29,228 bases of DNA from CAYXXN01 sp964469055 (GCA_964469055.1 CAYXXN010000011.1:1-29228), one strand, 5' to 3'; positions 13,921-22,945 are shown, counted from the first letter of the stretch. Made by a program: numbers and translations. The notes: generated by a model from the sequence alone, not told the origin.

Positions 13921-14334
13921 ATGGCGGATACGGTCCGCAAGGCCCAGTACTTCAAGGTCGCAGTCGCCAACCGCGCGGGCGAGGCGCACCGCGTGCTGCG
14001 GGCGCTCGCCGCCTCCGGCGTCAACCTGGCGGCGTTCCACGGCTTCCCCAGCGGCCGCCGCTCGCAGCTCGACTTCGTGCCGGCGGACGTCGTCGCCTTC
14101 AAGGTCGCGGCCCGTGCCGCCGGGGTCAAGCTCGAAGGCCCCAAGACCTGCTTCCTGGCGGAAGGCGACGATCGGCCCGGGGCCTTGGCCGCGCTGCTCG
14201 CCAAGCTCACCGCCGCCGGCGTCAACGTCACAGCGGTGACCGGCGTCGCCGCCGGGACCGGCCGCTGGGGCGCGATCCTGTGGGTCGATTCGCGGGCCGT
14301 GGGGAAGGCCGCGAAGGCGCTGGGCGCGACCTAG
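13921..14334 (+). CDS. Small tandem ACT-like domain protein
   Basis: This 137-residue cytoplasmic protein contains two similar segments. The first is FKVAVANRAGEAHRVLRALAASGVNLAAFHGFP and the second begins around residue 80 as CFLAEGDDRPGALAALLAKLTAAGVNVTAVTGV. Each resembles an ACT fold (beta strand, a DRPG-like turn, helix, GVN before a strand), the module that binds amino acids in regulatory proteins. No DNA-binding or catalytic domain is present, so it may be a stand-alone regulator. GGAGG stands 5 nt before the ATG. The exact ligand is unknown. Confidence 0.72.
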   Translation: MADTVRKAQYFKVAVANRAGEAHRVLRALAASGVNLAAFHGFPSGRRSQLDFVPADVVAFKVAARAAGVKLEGPKTCFLAEGDDRPGALAALLAKLTAAGVNVTAVTGVAAGTGRWGAILWVDSRAVGKAAKALGAT

Positions 14335-14353
14335 AGTCTCGACGACCGTCGTC

Positions 14354-16018
14354 CTAGGGCTCGACGACCTCGACCCGGCGGTCGACACCGGCCACCTGGA
14401 CCTCCTGCACCGTCCCCGACGGCCAGCGGACGACGAGCTTCTCGATCTGGGTCGCCGCGCCCAGGCCGAAGGTTGGCGACACCTGCGACTGCGAGAGGTA
14501 GCTCCCGCCGGTCCTGGCGAGCCAGCGCTGGGTGCGGCCGCCGGCGGTGAGCTCGACCGTGGCGCCCAGGCCATCGCGGTTGCTCTTCGTCCCCTGGAGG
14601 TCGACCTGCAGCCAGTGGCCGTGGCCGCTACCGGCGTTCGCGAACAGCGCCGCCGGCCCGCCGTTGGTGGTGACGACGAGGTCGAGGTCGCCGTCGAGGT
14701 CGAGGTCGCCGTAGGCCGCGCCCCGCGCCACCCGGGGCACGGCGAGGTCGCCGCCCGCCGTCGCCGTCACCTGGTCGAAGCGGCCGTCGCCGGTGTTGCG
14801 GAAGAGCTGCGTCGGCTGGGCGTAGCGCACGGTGGGCTGGACGTTTTCGATCTCGGGGTCGAGGTGGCCGTTGGCGAAGGCGAGGTCGAGGGCGCCGTCC
14901 AGATCGTAGTCGAAGAAGAAGGCGGCGAAGGTCAGGTTGAGGAGCGTCGGCCGGCCGATCCGCGCGGCGGGGGCCACGTCCACGAAGAGGAGGTTCCCCT
15001 CGTTCTTGTACAGGGCCACCATCTCGTTGGCGAAGTTGCCGATGACCAGACCCGGTCGGCCGCTGCCGTCGAAGTCCGCGGCGTCGATCCCCATGCCGCC
15101 CCGCGCCACGCCGGTCTCGGAGAAGGCCATGCCGGAGACGACTCCCGTCTCCTCGAAGGTGCCGTCGCCCCGGTTGCGGTAGAGCAGGTTCGGCTGGGTG
15201 TCGTTGGCCAGGGCCGCGTCGAGCCAGCCGTCGCCATCGAGGTCGAGGATCGCCACCCCGAGCGACTTGGCCGCCGGCTTCTCGATGCCGGCGGCCCGGG
15301 TGCGATCCTCGAAGGTGCCGTCGCCGCGGTTGCGGTAGAAGCGGGGCGAGGCGCCCTGGTAGGACTCCGGCGTGCAGTAGGACTTGCTTTGGCCGTCGAG
15401 CGTGCAGTAGAGGTCGGTCTCCGGTGTCCAGGTGACGTAGCGCAGGGCCAGGATGTCGAGCGAGCCGTCGCGGTCGGCGTCGAAGAGGGCCACGGAGGCT
15501 CCGAACTCGTAGGTCTGGGAGAGGCCGGCGGCGGCGCTCCGATCGACGAAGCGGCCGCCCTCGTTGACCAGCAGGAGATCCCTGCCGACGCAGGAGACGT
15601 AGAGGTCGGCGTCGCCGTCGTTGTCGAGGTCGCCGGCCGCGCCGCCCATGCAGTAGGCGTCGATCGCGAGACCGGTCTCACGCGTCACCTCGCGGAATTT
15701 CATGCCCCCCGAGTTCTGGTAGAGGGCCTGGGTGACGGGCTGACCCGGCTTGCCGGGGAAGCGGGTGCCGTTCAAGAACAACAGATCGAGTAGGTCGTCG
15801 GCGTTGTAGTCGAAGAGCACCACGCCGGAGCCCATCGTCTCCGGCAGCCACTTCTGCCCGAAGGCGCCGGTGGTGTGACGGAAGGTGATGCCGCTCGCCG
15901 CGGTCACGTCCACGAAGCGGGGCCCGGGGGCACCTTGAGCGGAGGCGAGCCCGCCGAGGCCGAGAGCGAGGGGGGCGAGACCGGCAAGCGCGAGCAGGGG
16001 GCGGCGGATCGAATCCAC
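14354..16018 (-). CDS. Secreted CRTAC1-family protein (FG-GAP/VCBS repeats, ASPIC/UnbV end)
   Basis: This 554-residue protein starts at a GTG (16018) with GGAG 9 nt upstream and has a signal peptide (LLALAGLAPLALGLGGLASAQG). Then come repeats with Ca-binding-like DxDxDG loops: DLDNDGDADLY, DADRDGSLDIL, DLDGDGWLDAAL, DFDGSGRPGLVI, DYDLDGALDLAF and DLDLDGDLDLVV. These are the blades of a beta-propeller as in integrin FG-GAP proteins. The last ~100 residues (LGATVELTAGGRTQRWLARTGGSYLSQSQVSPTFGLG) are the ASPIC/UnbV module. RNRGDGTFE occurs twice. It lies 46 nt downstream of the multihaem-TPR gene in the same direction, a frequent pairing in Acidobacteriota and Planctomycetes. The biochemical role is unknown; an adhesion or binding scaffold is plausible. 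Confidence 0.9.
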   Translation of the reverse strand: MDSIRRPLLALAGLAPLALGLGGLASAQGAPGPRFVDVTAASGITFRHTTGAFGQKWLPETMGSGVVLFDYNADDLLDLLFLNGTRFPGKPGQPVTQALYQNSGGMKFREVTRETGLAIDAYCMGGAAGDLDNDGDADLYVSCVGRDLLLVNEGGRFVDRSAAAGLSQTYEFGASVALFDADRDGSLDILALRYVTWTPETDLYCTLDGQSKSYCTPESYQGASPRFYRNRGDGTFEDRTRAAGIEKPAAKSLGVAILDLDGDGWLDAALANDTQPNLLYRNRGDGTFEETGVVSGMAFSETGVARGGMGIDAADFDGSGRPGLVIGNFANEMVALYKNEGNLLFVDVAPAARIGRPTLLNLTFAAFFFDYDLDGALDLAFANGHLDPEIENVQPTVRYAQPTQLFRNTGDGRFDQVTATAGGDLAVPRVARGAAYGDLDLDGDLDLVVTTNGGPAALFANAGSGHGHWLQVDLQGTKSNRDGLGATVELTAGGRTQRWLARTGGSYLSQSQVSPTFGLGAATQIEKLVVRWPSGTVQEVQVAGVDRRVEVVEP

Positions 16019-16064
16019 GTCGAGACTCTCCAGGGATCGTCGAGGGCGGGCGAGGGCGCGGCGA

Positions 16065-18896
16065 CTACGGCGCCGCGGCGGTCGTCGCTGTTGGGATCTC
16101 GGCCGGCGGCAGGCCTTCCAGGGCCACGCTCCCGTGCTCGTGGATGGGCTGGCGCTCGTTGTTGTCGTGGGGGTTCCGCTGCCGGTACTCGCCGGTCAGG
16201 ATCTGGCTCGCCTCGTCGGCCTTGAAGCGCTCGTAGAGTTGCCGGTGGCGCTCCGAGGCCTCGAGGTCGCCCAGGCCGCGGTGCGAGAGCATCAGGGTGT
16301 AGTGGGCCATCAGGTCCTCGGGGTCGATGGCGAGGACCTGCTGGAGCGCGGCGACGGCGTCGGCGTAGCGGCGCTCGAGGAAGTGGACGCGGCCGATCTG
16401 ATTGGCGACGACCCGGTCGCGCGGGAACTGCTCGGCGGCGATCCGCAGGTGCTCCAGGGCCTTCGGGTAGTCGCCCATCTCCTTCTCGAGGAGCCCCATG
16501 AAGAAGTGGGAGCGGGCGAGCTGCGGCTGGAGCCCGAGGGCGTGCTCGAGCACCTCGCGGGCCTCGTCCAGGTCGCCCTCGGCGAGCGCTACCCGGCCGA
16601 GGTTCACCCAGCCGTCCACGTAGGCGGGCTCGAGCCGGGTCACCTGCGTGAAGGCGTGCTGGGCGGCCCGCAGGTCACCGGCCAGGAAGAGGCCGATGCC
16701 GTAGTCGTTCCAGCGCTCCCGGTCGAGCGCCGGCTCCTCTCGGGCGGCGCTCATGTCGGGCAGCGGCCGACCGGCGTCCACGACACGCAGCGTTTGGGTG
16801 TCCTGGGCGACCCGGACGATCGGCAAGGTCGGGACGCCCTTGATCTCGCCCGAGACGGCCGCGGTGTCGCCGTTGAAGACGAACCGTCGGTCGTCGAAGT
16901 CGGGGGTGACGGCGGCGCCCTCCTGGGTCGGGTCGGGGATGCCGGCGAAAGAGAAGTGCGTGTTGTACCAGGAGAACTTGCGGTAGTTGAGCCGCGCCGT
17001 CAAGGTGATCGTGTCGCCGGCGTCCGGCGGAAGGTCGAGACGGAAGCGCACGGTGTCGGCGGCCCCAGGCGGGATCAAACGCACGTAGACGACGGCGCGG
17101 TTCGCCCAGGCGTTGCGCTTGTTGATGGGGTTGCCGTGGCTGTCGATCAAGAGCGAGCGGTAGAAGTGGGCTCCCGGCTCGACCGGTGAGGCCTCGTCGG
17201 CCATGCCGCTCCAATAGACCACCCGTCCGCTCTCGTCCACCCCTTGCAGCTCGAGCCAGCAATCGTAGGCGTCCACGGTGCCGCCGGGAAAGAAGTGGCC
17301 GAGGCCGCGGGTGCGCACCACGACGTCGATGCGGGTGGACTCGCCCCGTCGCAGGGTGGCCGGGATGCGGTCGAGCGGCGCCAGGACCGGCTCGACGGGG
17401 CCGCTGGCCGCGCCGCCGCTGCCCACCGCCAGGCCCTGCTCCTCGCCGACCGCGAAGGTCGTCTGCAGCAACGGCCCCTCGTGGGCGAGCGCGGAGGTTC
17501 CCCCTCCACCCGCCGGCCGGGCCTCGGTCATGGCGAAGATGTCGACGGTGAGCTGCCCGGCCTGCAGGAAGTCGACGACGGCCTGCAGCTGCTCCGGGTC
17601 GCGGTTGGCGGTCGGCAGCGCCGTGTTGGCGGCCGCGAAGCGGTGCGACCGGATCAGGCCGTTCTTGTTGGCGGCGTCGTCGGAGGCCACCCGCCCCATG
17701 TGGCAGTCGACGCAGTCCTTGGACTGCTGCGGGTAATAGAAGGAGCGGGCGCCTTCGCCCGAGACGCCGGAGGCCTGCCAGTTGTCGTACTCATTGAAGC
17801 CGCGGGTCCAGCGATAGCGGTTGACCGGCACGTCCAGGTGCACCTTGTGACAGGAGGAGCAGTACTCGGCGGCGTCGGCGCCGCGGAAGAAGGGCTTCAA
17901 GAAAGTGCGTCGGTGGGGCTCGGGGTCGAGGCGCACCAGGAAGTCGTGCACCTGGTTCAACAGGCGGTTCTCCGAGGTGGCCAGACCGTGCAGGGCGGGC
18001 ACCGTGATCTGGTAGTCGCCCTGGCCCATCGTCGAGCCGACCCCCGCGATCATGTGACAGGCCGTGCAGGTGAGGCCGGCCTGGGCCTCGGGGGTGTGGA
18101 CGATCTCCTGGATCGGCGTGTCCATCTTCCCCGACTGCAGAATCGCCGGGTCGTGGCAGCCGCCGCACCACTTGGAGGACTGGACACCCGCCACCTCCTG
18201 CATGTACTCGACCGACTTGCGGTACCACTGGTTGTTGAAGCTCGAGAAGTGGTGCGCCGAGCTCTGCCACTGGTCGAAAACGTCCGGGTGGCAGCCGGCG
18301 CGGGCGCAGGCCTCGGGCTTCATGTAGACGGAGGACGGCACCGTCGAGCCGTGGGTGGTGGAGACGGAGGAAGGGAAGAACGGTCCCGTCTCGCCGCCCA
18401 TCGCCTCGTCGGCCATGGTCAGCGGCGCCGGCGGGTTGACGATGCGGTGGTCTGGATCGGGGTTGGCCCGCTGCCAGGCCAGGGCCGCCGGCACGGCGAG
18501 GGCGCCGCCGGCAAGGACGGCAGCCGCCCATCGCCAGGCGCGGGTCCGTCGTTCGGCGACGAAGGCGACGAGGAGGCCGGTGAGCCCGGCCACCGCCAGG
18601 CCGATGTGGGTCGTGAGCCACCCCCGCATCGGCGAGAGGTTGCCGAACTTGGCGAGGTAGAGGCCCAAGGCCGTTGAGGCGAGCAGTAGCAGGCCGGAGA
18701 CGAGCACCAGCGGTTGCCGCCGTCGCTGCCACCACCAGGGGACGAAGAGCGCCGCGAGCGCCGCCCCCAGCCCAAGGTGGAGCAGGAGGTTGGCGAAGTA
18801 GAAAACGTGAGGATCACCGGCCGCCGCCAGGTAGGCGCTGTTGGCGGCGAGCAGCAGCCCGCCCAGGAGGAGCCAGCGATCGGCCGGACGCACCAT
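16065..18896 (-). CDS. Multihaem c-type cytochrome with C-terminal TPR repeats
   Basis: This is a 943-residue membrane-attached protein. Residues 1-145 hold about five hydrophobic helices. Then come haem sites CARAGCH (197-203, a C-x4-CH spacing), CGGCH (244-248), CTACH (277-281), CSSCH (346-350) and CVDCH (395-399), in the style of cytochrome c554-like domains. A beta-rich middle (RGLGHFFPGG) follows. TPRs occupy about 745-905 (YVDGWVNLGRVALAEGDLDEA, RSHFFMGLLEKEMGDYPKA, VANQIGRVHFLERRYADA). The end contains NNERQPIHEHG. Electron transfer in the periplasm is expected, with TPRs for partner binding; the CRTAC1 protein downstream is the likely partner. The substrate is unknown. The CARAGCH site may be a low-spacing variant or a non-haem site. 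Confidence 0.88.
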   Translation of the reverse strand: MVRPADRWLLLGGLLLAANSAYLAAAGDPHVFYFANLLLHLGLGAALAALFVPWWWQRRRQPLVLVSGLLLLASTALGLYLAKFGNLSPMRGWLTTHIGLAVAGLTGLLVAFVAERRTRAWRWAAAVLAGGALAVPAALAWQRANPDPDHRIVNPPAPLTMADEAMGGETGPFFPSSVSTTHGSTVPSSVYMKPEACARAGCHPDVFDQWQSSAHHFSSFNNQWYRKSVEYMQEVAGVQSSKWCGGCHDPAILQSGKMDTPIQEIVHTPEAQAGLTCTACHMIAGVGSTMGQGDYQITVPALHGLATSENRLLNQVHDFLVRLDPEPHRRTFLKPFFRGADAAEYCSSCHKVHLDVPVNRYRWTRGFNEYDNWQASGVSGEGARSFYYPQQSKDCVDCHMGRVASDDAANKNGLIRSHRFAAANTALPTANRDPEQLQAVVDFLQAGQLTVDIFAMTEARPAGGGGTSALAHEGPLLQTTFAVGEEQGLAVGSGGAASGPVEPVLAPLDRIPATLRRGESTRIDVVVRTRGLGHFFPGGTVDAYDCWLELQGVDESGRVVYWSGMADEASPVEPGAHFYRSLLIDSHGNPINKRNAWANRAVVYVRLIPPGAADTVRFRLDLPPDAGDTITLTARLNYRKFSWYNTHFSFAGIPDPTQEGAAVTPDFDDRRFVFNGDTAAVSGEIKGVPTLPIVRVAQDTQTLRVVDAGRPLPDMSAAREEPALDRERWNDYGIGLFLAGDLRAAQHAFTQVTRLEPAYVDGWVNLGRVALAEGDLDEAREVLEHALGLQPQLARSHFFMGLLEKEMGDYPKALEHLRIAAEQFPRDRVVANQIGRVHFLERRYADAVAALQQVLAIDPEDLMAHYTLMLSHRGLGDLEASERHRQLYERFKADEASQILTGEYRQRNPHDNNERQPIHEHGSVALEGLPPAEIPTATTAAAP

Positions 18897-19077
18897 GGGT
18901 CGCCTAAGCTATCGGAGCGGCAGACGGCGCGCCACCGGCGCGTCCCTCGCCGAGGCTCGGCGGAGCAAGCTTCGTTCCAGGGGCGCGAGGCGGCCGGCCG
19001 TCGGGTTTCGACGGCTGTCGCGGCCACCGCTTCCGTAGCGGCTACGGCCCACCCGGAATCCTTACGAGCGGCGGCCC

Positions 19078-19099
19078 GGCGGCGAGGCCGCCATACAAT
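19078..19099 (+). promoter_or_regulatory. Promoter element with adjacent hairpin before the ClpX-like gene
   Basis: TACAAT (19094-19099, 5 of 6 consensus) ends 7 nt before the ATG at 19107, predicting a leaderless or nearly leaderless mRNA. GGCGGC-GAG-GCCGCC (19078-19092) is a perfect inverted repeat just upstream, at spacer/-35 position. The 210-bp gap 18897-19106 to the divergent cytochrome gene shows nothing else recognisable. Confidence 0.4.
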
Positions 19100-19106
19100 A
19101 GGGTGA

Positions 19107-20189
19107 ATGCCGGTCGCCACCACCGCCGCGGTCGCTCCGGGGCGGATCGCCGAGGCCCTGGGCGGCCGGGTGCTCGGCCAGGAGCTCGCGGTGCGCGAGA
19201 TGGCCATCGCCCTGGCCAAGAAGCTCGCCGGGCTCGCCGTCGGCAACGTGCTCTTGGTGGGCTCCTCCGGCACCGGCAAGACGACCCTGATGCGCTCGGT
19301 CGAGGCCTTCCTGACCGACCATCCCGAGCTGGCGCCCCGCTGGCCGTTGATCCGGGTGCACGCCAACGTGCTCGCCGCAGAGGCCGAGGAGGGCCGCCCG
19401 GGCGGCGCCCTGCTCTCCCGCCTCCTGGCGCGCGCCCGCGACCTCGCCGGGCCGAGCGCTCCCTTCGCCGACCTCTTGGAACGCTCTCGCCACGGCGTCG
19501 TCTTCGTCGACGAGGTGGACAAGATCCGCTCGCTGGTGGGAGGACAGCCCAACCCGGCCGGCATTCGCGCCCAGGAGGCCCTCCTCACCCTGATCGAGAA
19601 CGAGGCGGTTCCCTTCCGGGTGCCGGACTGGGCCGGGGGCGGCGAGCTGGCGGTCGACGCCTCGGATCTCCTCTTCGTCTGCGCCGGCGCCTTCGAGGGG
19701 CTCTACGACGCGGTCTACGACCGGGTGACCGTGGGCCGCGATCGTGGCTCCCTGCAGGCGGTGTCGGTGGTCGAGGAGGGCGGCGTGCGCCAGGAGCTGC
19801 GCTTCTCGCTGCGCGACTGGCTGCGCAACGAGGATCTCTTCGAGTACGGGATGACCCCGCAGTTCCTGTCGCGCTTCGATGCCGTCATCCTCTTGAACGA
19901 CCTCTCCGAGGACGAGTTGGTGCGCATCTTCCTCGAGACCCCGGACTCGGGGCTTCTCCAGGCGCGGGAGTACTTTGCCGCCCATGGAGTGTCGTTCGCC
20001 ATCTCGCCGGCGGCGGTGCGCCGCATCGCCGCCGAGGCGGCGCGCCAGCCCCGTCTGGGAGCGCGCGCTCTGAAGGAGGTCTTCCGGCGGGTGATTCGCG
20101 ACTTCGAGTTCGACCCCCGGCGCGAGACGGTCGGCGGCAACCTGATACTCGACCTGCCGGAGGTCGAGCGGGCCCTGGCGCTGCCCTAG
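19107..20189 (+). CDS. ClpX/HslU-like AAA+ ATPase without a zinc domain
   Basis: This 360-residue protein has Walker A GSSGTGKT (52-59), Walker B VVFVDEVDK (131-139) and a sensor-2 type RLGARALKEVFRRVIRDF near the end. In between come QEALLTLIENEAVPFRV, LLFVCAGAFEGL and GMTPQFLSRFD, which are the blocks of the ClpX/HslU clade (compare QQALLKLIEGT and FxPEFxGR). The N-terminal zinc-binding domain of ClpX is absent, and no IGF-type ClpP docking loop is evident, so it may not work with ClpP. It stands alone, with no protease gene near it. Its substrate is unknown. ATG 19107 has no ribosome binding site of normal spacing. Confidence 0.84.
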   Translation: MPVATTAAVAPGRIAEALGGRVLGQELAVREMAIALAKKLAGLAVGNVLLVGSSGTGKTTLMRSVEAFLTDHPELAPRWPLIRVHANVLAAEAEEGRPGGALLSRLLARARDLAGPSAPFADLLERSRHGVVFVDEVDKIRSLVGGQPNPAGIRAQEALLTLIENEAVPFRVPDWAGGGELAVDASDLLFVCAGAFEGLYDAVYDRVTVGRDRGSLQAVSVVEEGGVRQELRFSLRDWLRNEDLFEYGMTPQFLSRFDAVILLNDLSEDELVRIFLETPDSGLLQAREYFAAHGVSFAISPAAVRRIAAEAARQPRLGARALKEVFRRVIRDFEFDPRRETVGGNLILDLPEVERALALP

Positions 20190-20220
20190 GCGACGCCGAC
20201 CTCGAAGCCGCGAGCCGCGG

Positions 20221-21907
20221 GTGCGCTTCGCTCCCCTCGACCTCCTGATCCTCGGGGTCTATCTCGCCGGATCGCTCGCCGTCGGCCTCGCCACGGCGCG
20301 CCGCGCCGGCCGCTCGGAGGAGAGCTTCTTCCTGGCCGGCCGCCGCCTCCCCTGGTGGCTGGCGGCGGCCTCGCTCGTCGCCACCAGCTTCTCGATCGAC
20401 ACCCCGCTCGGGATCGGCGGGCTGGTCGGCGGCCACGGCGTGCCGGGCGTCTGGTTCGCCTGGTGCTTCGCCCTCGGCGGCTCGGGGATGCTGGGCTACG
20501 CCTTCTTCGCCGAGCTCTGGCGGCGCAGCGGCGTTTTGACCGACGCGGCCTTCGTCGAGCTCCGCTACGGCGGCCGGGGCGCGGCCCCGCTGCGGCTGTT
20601 CAAGGCCCTCTACCTGGGCGTCTTCCTGAACGCCCTGACGCTCGCCTGGATCTTGAAGGCCGTGATGACCCTCGGCACGGAAGTGCTGGGGCAGCCGCCG
20701 CTCGCCGTCCTCGCCATCGTGCTGGTCTTGACCCTCGTCTACTGTTCCGCCGCCGGGCTGTGGGGGATCGCCTTCACCGACCTGCCGCAGTACGTGCTTG
20801 CCCTGGGGGCTCGCTTGGCGAGCGGTGACGGCGGCCGGCGGCCTGCCAGCGATCCAGGAGGCCCTCGCATCCCGACCGGGCGGCGCCGCGATCGACCTCG
20901 GCTTCCTCCCGCCGGCCGGCGATCCGTTCTTCGGCACATTCCTGGCGTACGTCCTCGTGCTCTGGTGGGCGCATCGCAACGCCGCCGGGTCGCCGGTCGC
21001 CCTGCAGCGTTTCGCGGCCTGCCGCGACGAGCGCGAGGCGCGCCGCGCCACCCTCGCCTTCACGGTCGGCATGTTCGCCGTGACCTACTGGCCGATGATC
21101 CTCCTCGCCCTGGCGGGGCTGGCCCGCTATCCGCAGCTCGGCGGCGAGCAGGCCGTGGCGCGGCTGTTTTACGAGGGGCTGCCTCCCGGACTGCTCGGTT
21201 TGTCGATGGCGGCGCTGCTTGCCGCCTTCATGTCGACGGTCGTCAGTCACATGAACCTGGGCGCCGCCTACCTCGTCCACGACGTCGTGCGTCGCTTCCT
21301 GCGACCGCAGTCGAGCGAGCGTGAGCTCGTGACGTGGGGCCGAGTGGCCACCGGGGTGATGCTCGCCCTGGCGATCGCCATCTCCCTGCGCCTGGAATCG
21401 GTCGCTGGCGCCTGGCAGTTGCTGGCCGCGCTGACCGCCGGCTACGGCCTGGTGACGATCGCGCGCTGGTTCTGGTGGCGGGTGAGCGCCTGGAGCGAGA
21501 TCGCCGCCCTCACCGCCTCCGGCGCGGCGGTCCTCTGCCTGCACGAGCTGAGGCCGGACCTCACCTTCGGTGCCGAGCTGCTCTCCGTCGTCGCCCTGAG
21601 CACGCCTGTTTGGCTCGCCGTCACCTGGCTCGCGCCGCCGCCGGATGCGGCGACCACCGCGGCGTTCATCGAGCGCGTGCGCCCCTGGGGCCGCTGGCCA
21701 CGGCTGGGAGCAGCTGCGCCGAGCGGCCTCGGCCGGCGACTGGGGCTGTGGCTCGCCGGCAGTCTGGCCTTGCTGGCCACCAACTTCGCCCTGGGGTCGG
21801 CGCTCCTCGGCCGCCCGCGTCAGGCGGCCGCCCTGGCGGTGACCGCCGTCGCCGGCTGGTGGGTCTTCACGCGCTCGGACGCGAGCCTCGAGAGGGGCTC
21901 CGGATAG
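20221..21907 (+). pseudogene. Sodium:solute symporter family protein, frameshifted
   Basis: Two frames together give one SSS transporter. From GTG 20221 to about 20804 the first five or so helices are read: LDLLILGVYLAGSLAVGLATARRAG, SEESFFLAGRRLPWW and WGIAFTDLPQYVLALG. The second part, from about 20810 in the next frame (AVTAAGGLPAIQEAL onward), covers WWAHRNAAGSPVALQRF, AAFMSTVVSHMNLGAAYL and further helices to 21907. Removing one G from the five-G run at 20805-20809 joins the frames and restores the family pattern. This is either a sequencing indel in a draft or a true mutation. Family solute specificity (sugar, proline or other) cannot be told. Confidence 0.86.
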
Positions 21908-21929
21908 GGCCTACGCGGCCGCTCTCAGG

Positions 21930-21972
21930 TGCACTGTCCAGCTGCTGTTCCTCGTTCACCCAGTGCAGTTTT
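21930..21972. terminator. Possible weak terminator between convergent genes
   Basis: TGCACTG (21930-21936) is matched by CAGTGCA (21961-21967), followed by GTTTT. The loop is long (24 nt), so the assignment is tentative. It lies between the 3' ends of the symporter and VTT genes. Confidence 0.25.
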
Positions 21973-22002
21973 CCGCAAAGGCCCCCGCACCGGCGCGCCG
22001 CC

Positions 22003-22716
22003 CTAGCGTCGCACCACCCAGCGCCGCACGGCGCGCCAGAGGGACGGGGCGAAGACGATGACCGAGAGCAGCAAGGCGAAGAGGAGGGCGCGGCCGGCGA
22101 GGGCGGCGCGGTCGGCGGCGGCGGCGGTGGCCAGGAGGTGGCCGAGCCAGGTGAAGAGGAGGAGCGGGGGCGCCAAGCCGAGGGCGGTCGAGGCGGCGAA
22201 GTGGGGGAGTGAGAAACCGAGGAGGGCCGCGGCGACGTTGACGATCACGAAGGGCATGGGCACGAAGCGCAGGCGGACCAGGGCCCAGAAGCCGTGGGTC
22301 TCGAGCAGGCGGTCGAGGCGGGCGATGCGCTCGGGGCCGGCCAGTCTCGTCACCAGATCCCGCCCCAGGCCGCGCGCGATGAGGAAGGTCACCAGGGCAC
22401 CCAACCAGGCGCCGGCGAAGTTGAGCAGGAAGCCGCGCCACAGCCCGAAGACCGCCCCGCCGGCGGCGATGAGCGGGCTCGCCGGCACGCCCAGCGGACA
22501 GAGGAGGAGGTAGAGGCCGACCAGGGCGAGCGGCGCCCACCAGGCGCCCTCGAGCGCGGCGAGCCGCGTTGCCAGCCGGTCGCGGCCGGCGGGGGTGTCG
22601 AGTCCGATGGCGTAGAAGATCCAGACGCCGAGGGCGAACAAGGCGACGAGCGCCGCGAAGCGCAGCACCGGCGCCCGCGCCGGGCGGCGCTCAGCCGGCG
22701 GCGCCGGGTTGGGCAT
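22003..22716 (-). CDS. VTT-domain (TVP38/TMEM64, DedA-like) membrane protein
   Basis: This 237-residue polytopic protein has a hydrophobic segment at 18-40, a LYLLLCPLGVPASPLIAAGGAVFGLWRGFLLNFAGAWLGALVTFLIARGLGR region (about 68-122) with the re-entrant VTT features, RLRFVPMPFVIVNVAAALLG (about 148-168) and C-terminal helices ending in RRWVVRR. The family transports or scrambles lipids and handles membrane potential-dependent polyprenyl phosphate recycling in DedA relatives. The ATG at 22716 overlaps the YggX-like gene by 26 nt. Its place at the end of an envelope-related run fits lipid handling, though the specific substrate is unknown. Confidence 0.86.
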   Translation of the reverse strand: MPNPAPPAERRPARAPVLRFAALVALFALGVWIFYAIGLDTPAGRDRLATRLAALEGAWWAPLALVGLYLLLCPLGVPASPLIAAGGAVFGLWRGFLLNFAGAWLGALVTFLIARGLGRDLVTRLAGPERIARLDRLLETHGFWALVRLRFVPMPFVIVNVAAALLGFSLPHFAASTALGLAPPLLLFTWLGHLLATAAAADRAALAGRALLFALLLSVIVFAPSLWRAVRRWVVRR

Positions 22717-22941
22717 CGAGCGCCAGGAACTCGCGCAGGTGCTGGATCAGGGTCTCCTGCGAGCGCGGGTCCATGAAATCGAGCTTCAGCTCGTTGATCA
22801 CCATCACCTCCGCTCGATGCCACTCGGCCCAGCAGTCGGCGCAGACCCTGGCGCGGATCTCCTCGCCCAGGGCGCCGGGATAGGTGCGGCCGGCGATCGC
22901 TGGGGCGGTGCGCCGGCAGCGCGCGCAGGAGACCTCGGTGC

Positions 22942-22945
<4 letters not shown>
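22691..22945 (-). CDS. YggX-like iron-trafficking protein with extra cysteine pairs
   Basis: This 84-residue protein starts at GTG 22945 (GTGA overlap with the UXS stop). The segment YPGALGEEI, then VCADCWAEWHRAEVMVINELKLDFMDPRSQETLIQHLREFL, follows E. coli YggX (YPGELG...AWAQW...MLINEKKLNMM...FL) with Cys7 conserved. Unlike E. coli YggX it carries two CxxC pairs, C7/C10 and C35/C38, and might bind a metal tightly. YggX protects Fe-S clusters against oxidation. It is in an unrelated envelope operon, apparently by translational coupling. Homology is clear; iron handling is inferred from the family. Confidence 0.78.

Noticed and set aside
14685..14716. Tandem GGTCGAGGTCGCCGTCGA-like repeat as a DNA repeat element
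   Set aside because: It encodes the DLDLDGDLDL repeat of the CRTAC1 protein and needs no separate explanation.
14615..15793. Plus-strand ORF of 392 codons opposite the CRTAC1 gene
   Set aside because: Repetitive Val/Glu/Gly composition from the reverse reading of DxDxDG repeats; no ribosome binding site or family.
17244..18677. Plus-strand ORF of 477 codons opposite the cytochrome-TPR gene
   Set aside because: No recognisable domain; the minus strand has five haem motifs and TPRs.
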